Assembly (NCBI GenBank): GCA_016748015.1
Contig: JAAOMT010000295.1
Coordinates: 316,604-380,603, forward strand
Length of the DNA: 64,000 bases
Source of the DNA: Geosiphon pyriformis
Taxonomy: Eukaryota > Glomeromycota > Glomeromycetes > Archaeosporales > Geosiphonaceae
Direction of reading: 5' to 3'
The notes under the pieces were generated by a model. It saw nothing but the letters and a program-made list of their open reading frames with translations, had not been told where the DNA came from and ran no database searches. The position numbers and the translations under genes are program-made. This document shows, piece after piece, positions 55,100 to 64,000 of this stretch (the stretch's first letter is position 1; each line of letters opens with the position of its first letter).

Positions 55100-56779
55100 T
55101 ACATTCGTTGAGAGATTAAATTAGTAAGCCAAAACGGTTGGAATGCTTTGCACCCTGACGTGGTTCTCTCGTAAAGTAGTAATAAATTGCTGAATTGTAC
55201 TTGTATAAAGTTAACGCCCATATAAGCACGAAGCTTTCACAGTATTAACTCTATTTCCCTCTTAGATAGATAGAGTCTACAATAAGGGGTGGAATTATAT
55301 GTCTAATATTTCATCCGAGCGAGAAAAAATAGCAGGCAGGTAAACCAAAAATTTAAACTTGAAAACACTATTTTATGATGACCATAATTATAGTGACTCA
55401 CGATATCTGTATTTGATTTGGTAACTAGTAACGTGTTAAGTAAAAAATTATCATAACCAATATTGTAACATATAATTTATATTTAACCATTTTTACATGC
55501 GATTACCTATTTATGCTATTCAAATGATTTTAAATTAGTTATTAAACTTATGTGTTTTTGTGACTCTCATTAACCATATAAAATATATTTTTAATATTAT
55601 TTAAAACTGTATTATAATAAAATTTATTGCCATTTGATAAATTCAACCTTTTTTATACTTAATTTGTGTTTGATTTTTTTACTTCAGAATAATTTAAAAA
55701 AATTGTATTAATTAAAATGAAGTTTTTAATTAATAACTTATAATCTAGTTATAATTTGTTTTTGTTTAATCTTTTATATATATACAAATTCACAATATAA
55801 ATTTATTAATATAAATTTTTAGTTATTTTACTTTTATTGTTTTTTGTTTTTTGTTTTTTCAAAAATCTTAAATATTTTTTAACTGTTTTATGTTAAAAAT
55901 TTGGTTTTTGTTTATTATTAAAAACTTATTTATTTTATATTTTAATTTTGTTAAATTTTATTAATATTGTTTTAATTATTAAATTAATATGTTTTATTAA
56001 AAAACATTTTTTTTAATGTTATAATATGTTGTTTTTTGGTTTAATGTTTTTTTTTAATTTTTACATTTATTTATTTAAAACAATTTTAATATTAATCATA
56101 TATTATATTGCTAATTATATATTTTTAAATATTTTAAATATTAATTTAATAGTTATTATCAATTTAAATACTTGTTTTTTAAATATTTTTAACTTAAATT
56201 AATATTAATTTTTTTTTAAGTTTAATATTATGAATTTTTAATAATAAACATTTTAATAATTTTTTATTGTTTAATAAAATAAGATTTAACTATTATTTTA
56301 CATTTATAAAATTATATATAATAATATTTATAACTGTATTTTTTATAAATATACTTATTTTTATAATAATTTAGTTTTAAATTTTAAATTTAAAATTAAA
56401 TCTATATTTTTTATATATACAAATAATTATGAATTTTAAGTAGATTAAATTTTTTTATAGTTCTAAATAAAATCTTAAATAAGATCTTTTTAATAATAAT
56501 TAATTTTTTTTCTAGTATAGATAACAACAATAATAACATGTTTTCTAAGATAAATTAAGATTAAATATTAATTGTGTTGTCAAATATGATGTTTTTTAAC
56601 AGATTATTATTAGTTTTAAAAACAAAACAATATATTAAATTATCTAATCTTAAAATTTGGACTAATTAAATAAAAACTAAATTAACCTCTGCTTTTTTAT
56701 TTTTTGGTACTGTTTTTTATAATATTTAAAAAACAATTTTTAATTATTAAAAGTTTTCTAAGTAAATAGTTTCTATTTT
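55100..56779. other. Promoter side of the CCCH gene, then AT-rich DNA
   Basis: The first 350 bp have mixed composition and should hold the promoter of the minus-strand gene. From about 55480 the DNA is almost pure A/T with no open frame. This marks the return to repeat-type DNA. Confidence 0.5.
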
Positions 56780-58270
56780 AGTGTTTGGTTTTATTTTCAA
56801 GATTAAATTGGCTTTAATTAATTTTTTGTTTTATTTGTTGTTTGGTTTTATTAAATTTAAGTCAGTTTTTAAAGATAATATTAAGTTGTTTTGTATGGAT
56901 TTTGTTTTTAAAACTTTTTTAGTTACTGTTATTAAAGTTTTTATAAGTGGTTTTCTTTTTTTAATTACATTTAAGATTGCAAAATTTTTTGTAATAACTT
57001 TTTTTTATTTTTGTTATATTCTATAATGTTTTTCTTAGTATATTTTTTAATAATATAAAAATGTTCTTGGTATTTTTGGTATTGTTATTTTTGTTAAATT
57101 AAAGCCTACTAATTTATAGCAATATATTATTATTAATTTTAAGAACTTTTTTTTGCTGTTGTTATTTTTAATAACTTATCTATACTAATAAAAAAAAACA
57201 ACATTTAAGTCTTTTTTTTTAATTAAAATGAAGTTATTATTTTTTAAGATTTTTTTAAATCCAAATTAGTTAAATTTTTTTTAGTTATATTGTTTTTGAA
57301 ATTAGTAATATAATTTTTTAGATTAATAATTATACTTGTTTTATTTTTTATTTTCTAGATTTTTATTGTTATTAATACTTTGTTGTTGTTATTTTTAAGT
57401 TTAAGAAAATATTAGAGCTTGCTATAATAAAAGCTAATATTTTATGTAAATATTATATTTGATAAAAAACTTTTGAATACTATTATTATTATAGATATTA
57501 AAGTTTAAATTATTTGTTTGCTAATTATAAAATGTTATTTTTTTTGTTTTTCAAACTGTTTTCCAAATTAATAGTTAGCTTTAAATCTTTTATATTATTT
57601 TTTGTTAATAACAAGTTTTATGTCATGATTTTTGTATCTTTGACTTTTCTATCTGCTGTTTTTTTGGTTGTTTTTATTGTTAATTCTGCCATTAAATCTA
57701 AATTAAATTCTTTAAAAACTCAAATTTTAAGCTTGGCTGCTTTAGTAAAATTTATTATTAAGTTTATTGATTTTTTAATTATTTTGATTACTAATTTTCT
57801 GAATAATAATACTGTTAAAGTTCTTTAAGTTAAAAAAAATTTGTTTTTTATAAAATATGTTATTAACAATTTTTCCAATTTTCTGATTGGTGTTTTTAAG
57901 AATATTGTTAATCTTAGATCTAAAATTGATTTTAATAATATGAATTATAATAAAATACTAATTGCTAAATCTTTTTTTTTGAATAAAAACATTATTAAAT
58001 ATATTATAACTTTGTAATATATGTTAAATCCTATTATAAAAAATAGTATTAAGTCTATTAAATTTTTTTTTAGTAAGTTTATCTTTGATTTTAAGAATTT
58101 AAATATTATTATTAAATGAATTAATAGACTAAATTTACTTTTGGCTTTTTTTGTTTTAATATAGTATTGTTTTAACTGGCTTAAATATTTAATTATATGT
58201 AAAAAATATATAATTTATACTTAGTTTAGATTATTTTTAAAAATATCAATTTTTTTGTTTAAAACTAAAT
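56780..58270 (+). pseudogene. Internally deleted, decayed LINE relic
   Basis: AT-drifted ORF1 followed directly by the 3' end of the family. Near 57070-57150 the frame reads FGIVIFVKLKPTNL, stop, QYIIINFK. It aligns with FGQVVSIQLQLIRLWQ of the RRM-like region, again with W replaced by stop. 57514-57828 (SAIKSKLNSLKTQILSLAAL...) matches the coiled-coil end of ORF1. At 58155-58235 the sequence TATAGTATTGTTTTAACTGG...TACTTAGTTTAGATT is the decayed 3' UTR. Most of ORF2 is missing between these. Confidence 0.6.
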
Positions 58271-58659
58271 ATTAATTATATAATACTTTTAAAATTATTA
58301 ATTAATTTAAAAAAAACTAAAAGTAAAATAAAAACATAATTTAATTATTATAAATATAATTTAATATTATAATAATCCAATAAAAAACTTTTAATAACAA
58401 AGTAAAAAAATAATTAAAAAACAATATATTTATTAACTTACTAAAAAAACAATACTAAATTTTATTAATTATAATTAAATAATATAAAAAATAAAATATT
58501 ACTATAATAATTTTAAAATTATTAATTTAAAAAAAACTTTAATATTTTTGTTTATTAAAAAAAATATACACAAATAAAATACAACAAAAAATTTAATAGA
58601 ATTTTTAAATACCAAAATATTTTAAAAATTTTTTTTTTTTTTATTAACTTTTAACGAAT
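58271..58659. other. AT-rich spacer between two LINE 3' ends
   Basis: Nearly pure A/T. Contains the T-rich (minus-strand A-rich) tail of the next element at about 58628-58642. Nothing else seen. Confidence 0.5.
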
Positions 58660-58767
58660 AAGATCCAAAAGCCACCTAGCACAATACATCAAACTAAGTA
58701 ATCTAAACTAAGCACAAATTATGCACTTTCTACATGTGACCAGCCATTCAGACTGATCAGAGCAACA

Positions 58768-61700
58768 CTACAAATCTATCAGAACAGAAACCATACTATT
58801 TATACCAGAAAAAAAACAGCAATGTTTATGAAAACCAAAGCAAATACCAAGTGCCTCAGCAATCCCAAGCAACTTAATTACTCCAGCTGAATACATACAT
58901 GACAAACCACAAGTCACAGAATACACAGAGCTATTAAGTAAAATTAAACCACTTTTCTCCATTAAAGCTCTATATTTAGCTCTAACCAACCAAATATTTA
59001 TGCAATGAGCAACACCCAATTCTTAAACAAAATCAACAATAAACTTTTCTGCGACCTTAGCATCACCCAGAATGGACGTAGCTTCCTGAATTCAATTTTT
59101 AAACACAAAGCTTTTGCCTATGGTGATATATAACACATTATTAAATGCACACAAAAAAAGCATCTGTAAGACACGAGATAAAGGTAAGCCCAATTCAGAC
59201 ACATAACATCATTTGGCCAGATGAGACACAAAAATGCTTTTACAGATATCAAAGTCAAATATACAAACAAAGAAGTAGTTGGAACTTTCCATTTTACTAC
59301 AGTGCAGACACAAAACACTCAGATAAATCTTACTATACAAATGCTTCCATATAGTAACTGGTAAACAGTAGTGGAAGGCTTTTAAAAAATAAGAGTGCAA
59401 ACTAGCTGTAGATCTACTGGTAAAGCCAGTTGCCATATAGAAATCAGGGTGCTACACCAAAGCAGTATGAGACCAATTCACATTACCAAGTAGACTGTTA
59501 TCAATAACATCAAAACCAGGACCAACCTTTCAATGAGCACAATTAACAGACTTAAAAATCTCATGAACAAAATGATAAACATTTTCAGACACTACCACTT
59601 TATCAGCCTTGATAAATCTCTCTTTAACCAACACAAGAAGTGCCAAATCAGAACCTGCAGCCAGACTGGCTAACTTATTAGCACACTCATTATTTATAAC
59701 ACCTGAATGCTCTTTAATCTTGCACTAAGAAACATCAAGCCACTTTTCCTTAATTAAATTAATAATGCCATGCTGCTCCATCCAACAGCAGTTGCAGAAG
59801 TCCAAAGACAGCAGAGCAGATTCAGCTATACAAGCATTTAGGACAGCCTGACTGTTTGAATAAACCACTACTGAACTGTTAAAAGAAACACACACTAAAG
59901 CCAAAGCAATTGCCTACAATTCCACTATAATCGAAGACACTAATTCACCAACTCTAGCACCAATACCCAAATCCAGATCAGAGAAGTAAGCAGCAGCACC
60001 ACACTTCATCTTATATGAACCCAAATCTCTTAACAATCTATCAGTGTAAATATTAATAACCCTCATATTCACAGAAGAGAGATACTGACCCAATCTGGAA
60101 ATTATACTTGAGCTGCAAACATCTATAGTCTGCAAATTTTCAATGTGTAAATTATCAGAAAGAGAAGAACAATCCAAAAAATCACAAGCCACAGTAAACC
60201 AACAAAGAATAGAACCCTTTGGATCAAGTTTCTTTCAACATTAAAAGCTTTTCCAATCAAAAACCAAATCTTTTTTGATATATAACTGCTCAGCAAAGGC
60301 AACTCCAAACTTTTTAAGAGAAAAAGAAACATCATAAAACAAAGAAGCTCCCAGAACTGTAGACATTGGCATTCTACCAGAAAAGCAGAATACAGAAACA
60401 GAGAGATTGTCAAGAGACATGTTATAGTCCAAAAAAATCCTAATGACACCTGCCAAAAAATTATTGACTGAACTGACATGCAACTTAACCAGACAACATA
60501 GAAGGTAAATAGGTAACCAACTCAGAACCTGAAGATTCAGAGATCTATAATTGAACAAATGACCAAGAACACCACCAGCATTTGAAAAACACAACACAGA
60601 AGCCACCTTGCATTCAATCTGCAACTGCTCAAAAGATTTCAAGTCATACAAAAATGGATGATGAAGAGCCTCATTGGAAAAGTCTCTCAGAAGTCCAGCC
60701 TTAAGTCTTAATCACCTCCTAATCAATATATCCCACTTCATATACACATTCCTAGAAATGAAGCTGAACTGAGTCCTATAATTAACAATGAATTGCAATA
60801 CAGTTAATACTAGATAAAGAAACTGCTTGTTCAAAATAGCCTTCTTCAGAACCAAATTGACAAAAAACCTAATATCTACATGCACCTTAGCCAAACTGGG
60901 CTTGGATAAACCTTCAAATGATAAATAAATGCCAAGGTATTAATAAAACTCTTTCTTGTGAGTAACTGAAATCAGCAGACCACTAATTGACAATGATGTA
61001 TTACTAACCCTTTAATTGATAAGAATGGTTACAGTTTTCTCATTGTTGATAGAAATGCCATTCACCTTGAAAAATTCACTTGCTATGTCCAAAATATACT
61101 GAGTGGTGGTCTTACTGCTACCCATTCAAATAGTATCATCAAAAAATATACCAGCAGCCAAAAATAAAGTCAAACTGTTTTGGTTTTCTATTCTACCTGT
61201 TCTAGCTACAAATTTAGTATTAATTTGATATTCACACAAATTTTCTTGTCTCTTGATCTTATACAAAAGAGGATCATAAAAAATCCTCTACAGTAAAAAA
61301 AAAAACTTTACTTTGGTCAAGACCATCATGTACCTAGTACTCATTAGTCAGATCAAAATCAGTCATAATCCAATTAACACAGTCATTGTGAATAGAACCA
61401 AAAAATCTAATAAAACACCTGCATATTTTGATTCAAACCAAACTATTATGCAAGTAATACCAATTTACAGAGTTATAGGCTTTATGCATATTTTGCAGCA
61501 CAAGCCAAAGTTCACGATCCTTTTCCAAAGCATCTTCAACAACCAAACCAATGGCAAAAATAGGAGACTGAGTAGTAGTGCCCTTAAGCACAGAAAAATT
61601 GTTCTCATGAAAAACATTGAATAGACTGCATGCTGACAAAATCCTATTAAACAGCAACTTAAAAAGAATTTTACAAGCAGTCTTAATTAAAACAATCAGT

Positions 61701-63448
61701 CTAGTATTCATTAAAACACCCTCTTACTCATAAGGCTTAGAAATTATTAACACCCAAGCTTTCTTTCAACAATGGAAAACTGACTCACACACCAAATAAA
61801 TGTTTAAAAGATCCAGAAGCAAGCCTAGCACAGATCCATCACAATGTTTCTATAGTTCATTTGAAATACCAGACAAGCCAGCAGCTTTGCCATCTGGTAA
61901 ATTCTTAACCACATGTGTCAAGTCATCCAAACTGATAGCATCCATCACATCAAAAAAAGCATTATCATTAACATAATCTAACGGTAGATATTGGTGCTGC
62001 CACAAATTAGAAACACTCTTCAGCATGGTCTTCTTTCTCATTCAGCTCTTCATTATACCATCCATTTTACTTTTAACTTCCATTGGGTCCAAAATCAAAT
62101 TGCCATCAGAAACCAAATGGTCCAAAACCACTTTGCAGAATGGATATTCTAAAACACTATAAATTGTATGGTCTTTATTAACCACAAAATTCTCCATTTT
62201 TTTTTCAATAGCTGATCTAATGTCCAACTCCTTGGCTTGCAATGACTCAGCAAGCTTAGAAGCATGATAAGATCTCCTCACACCACAGAGAACAGAACAG
62301 ATATGATCCAAATTTGCACCAGAGCTCATAAAATTCCAAACAACAAAAGCTTTGTCACTATTCAGAAAAACCCAGTGTCTTAAAAGAGATTCAAACTGGC
62401 TAGAGTTCACCTTGCAAGAAGTCTTAACAATTTTTGAGACCAATATCTCCAAGTTATGCAACTTGAAAGACTCCTTAGTAAACATTCTATTATAACTCTT
62501 AAACCATTTCTTCTTGAAAGCTCCATCAGCTGAAAAAATCATTATTTTGCAAACAATATCCCACATAGCATCCAAATCAGAGAATCTTCTGGCTAACCCA
62601 AACTTATCTAAAAACATGGCAGCATTGGTTGCAGTAGCATCCTTAAATTCACCTTATTTTACTTTATCTGTATTTTTGACATCAAACTTCCAATGATCCT
62701 TATTCACCTGCTTACATAGTGAATTTAATTAAATATTAAGCAGACCACCCAAACCCACAGAAATGGAAACAGCTTTGTAATTAGTATCAAAGTAGTCCTC
62801 AACACTGGCCATACTACCATCTATTACAGCATTGACCAAACTTAAAGAAACAAAAATGTAATTAAGAGCTTTAGTGACATCACGAGAATTGGTCCATGTA
62901 GGGATCTTGGCAAATAAACTTCTTCTTAAAGAATTAACTAAACCTAAATCAAAGTACTTCCTAAAACTAACACACTTTTGGGCACTATTTTCATTGAAAT
63001 TACCACCCAAAACTACAAAAAAGGACTTATTGACTACTTTTGCAATGAAAGAGTTGATTTCACCAGCCTGAGAAAACCAAACCACTGAAGAAGCACCAGC
63101 ATAGAGCTCCAAAATTGACACAAATAAATTATTTTTAAAGAGTAACTTGAGGAAGAAAAATTGACCAGAAACTTTGAAAATCTTACACACATGTCTTGCC
63201 AAAAAATTGTTTATAATAATTGCAACACTAGAACCCAAATAACCAGAGTCCAAACCAGAAGTAAAAACCCAGACACCATCAAATTTATTCATAATCCATG
63301 GGTGGATCTTACCCTTTAACTTAGTCTCAATAACAACAGAAATCAAATTATTCATCTCTTTATGCCAATAAATTATATCATCCTGTTTTGTAGGATTATT
63401 CATATCCCTAATATTACACATGGCAATCTTCCAAACTAGACTGGTCAT
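58768..63448 (-). pseudogene. LINE ORF2 relic (APE, RT, RNase H)
   Basis: Starts at 63448 (MTSLVWKIAMCNIRDMNNPT). The endonuclease stays open to 62729 (DDIIYWHKEMNNLISVVIET, LDSGYLGSSVAIIINNFLAR, FFVVLGGNFNENS). The next frames are 62617-62042 and 62041-61850 (DGKAAGLSGISNEL). RT at 61711-61433 reads TACKILFKLLFNRI and LVLQNMHKAYNSVNWY, and the catalytic box region near 61150-61120 reads FFDDTIW. RNase H around 60060-59740 begins IYTDRLLRDLGSYK, where YTDG has become YTDR. The C-terminus is open at 59019-58768. Multiple stops, and the RNase H change adds to inactivation. Confidence 0.85.
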
Positions 63449-64000
63449 TGAGAAGGAAAATTGGGAAATACACTACCAGCCAAAATTGAACTATCAAATC
63501 TTGCTGTTAGACTTAGAACTGAAGCAGAAAGTCTTACCAACATGTTTTCCAATTTTTTTACCTTAGGAAAAGCAGAAAAATCCAAAATTACAGCAGTCTT
63601 ACCACTTGTGGCCTTACCCAAGCCCTTTCCCATCACTATATTACCCACCTGATCCTGTAATGGAGGGGTCACCAGCAGCTGACATCCAGGGCTAGACTGG
63701 GAAACTGCCAACATGAATAAGTCTAATCTCTTAGCCAACTCACCAATTTGTCCCACAAGGCTGGTAAGACTGCTCTCCAAAACAGCAAACCTTTTTTCAA
63801 TATCACTCATATCAGGAAGAGTAGGCTTTATCTCCAAAGAGAAGCCAGAATTGACTGAAACATTTCACATAGAGAGAGGAAAAAAGAAAGACCGACCAGC
63901 AATCTTTGTCCAAAAAACCCCACCAAAAGCAACAGAACAAGCAATCAGAGCTGAATACTTGACATAGATGATTGCCAACCTGCTTTTATCCATGTCTGAG
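63445..64000 (-). pseudogene. LINE ORF1, C-terminal part (partial)
   Basis: Enters at the window edge. The region near 63990-63850 is related to the post-knuckle segment of copy 2 (YVKYSALIACSVAFGG against YVKKSVPISRPAAFGS) and ends in a TGA near 63862. The open frame 63837-63445 (MSDIEKRFAVLESSLTSLVG...ELAKRLDLFMLAV) is a predicted coiled coil. It stops with TGA overlapping the ORF2 ATG (ATGA at 63448-63445). Confidence 0.75.

Larger units (their letters stand above)
58660..64000 (-). mobile_element. LINE copy 3 (runs off the right edge)
   Basis: Long minus-strand copy of the LINE, 3' end at about 58660 and 5' end outside the window. ORF1 C-terminal part and complete but broken ORF2. Closely related to copies 1 and 2 at the protein level but separate from them, so it serves as the comparison that identifies stops as former tryptophans. 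Confidence 0.9.

Noticed and set aside
56781-57026. Apparent multi-pass membrane protein rich in Phe/Leu/Ile
   Set aside because: The hydrophobic look comes from T-rich codons in AT-drifted DNA; neighbouring frames match the LINE ORF1.
1-64000. Bacterial-type operon, phage or defence island
   Set aside because: Genes are spliced, eukaryotic in type and unrelated to each other; no ribosome-binding sites or phage genes.

Overview
The window looks like nuclear DNA of a very AT-rich, intron-rich fungus. The closest fit is an arbuscular mycorrhizal (Glomeromycotina) genome of the Rhizophagus type. This is inferred from the short frequent introns, the fungal versions of core genes and the transposon types, not from a database match. 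Two kinds of DNA alternate. Transposon graveyards occupy about 1-31 kb and 55.6-64 kb. A compact island of host genes occupies about 31.9-55.1 kb.

Left graveyard (1-31 kb). Several copies of one non-LTR (LINE) family are present, with an ORF1 (RRM-like domain plus CCHC knuckle) and an ORF2 (APE endonuclease, reverse transcriptase, RNase H, C-terminal Cys/His knuckle). The copy at 24165-30975 (+) is nearly full length. The copy at 1-4310 (+) is cut by the window edge and split by a solo LTR at 2570-3450. Decayed pieces lie at 4311-5854 (-), 14380-15935 (+) and 22781-23195 (+). Between them are two related families of LTR elements with gag and a retropepsin domain but no visible reverse transcriptase or integrase: family 1 (8083-13808 and 19473-22780, both -) and family 2 (15936-19472 - and a strongly AT-drifted copy 5855-8083 +). 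They are nested in one another. Nearly every break in the LINE reading frames that I compared between copies is a TGG-to-TGA/TAG, CGA-to-TGA or CAG-to-TAG change, the signature of C-to-T transition (RIP-like or methylcytosine deamination).

Host gene island (31.9-55.1 kb). In order: an AAA+/MNS-type P-loop ATPase (-), a peroxisomal ABCD half-transporter (-), ribosomal protein L3 (-), the casein kinase 2 regulatory beta subunit (+, divergent from RPL3), a two-exon 76-residue gene (+), a universal stress protein (+), linker histone H1 (-), a hamartin/TSC1 homologue (-), a single-pass membrane protein (+), a broken Fanzor (eukaryotic TnpB) nuclease gene (+), a DUF1264 oil-body-associated-like protein (+), a degraded frame, and an intronless CCCH-type Cys/His-rich protein (-). 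These are unrelated housekeeping and signalling genes packed closely together, not an operon or cluster.

Right graveyard (55.6-64 kb). Featureless AT-rich DNA leads into an internally deleted LINE relic (56780-58270 +) and then a long LINE copy on the minus strand (58660-64000) that runs off the window.

The items most worth following are the Fanzor relic at 50202-51260, the transition-type decay of the repeats, the ATGA overlap coupling LINE ORF1 and ORF2 in two copies, and the two divergent genes RPL3 and CKB whose start codons sit at or across an intron.
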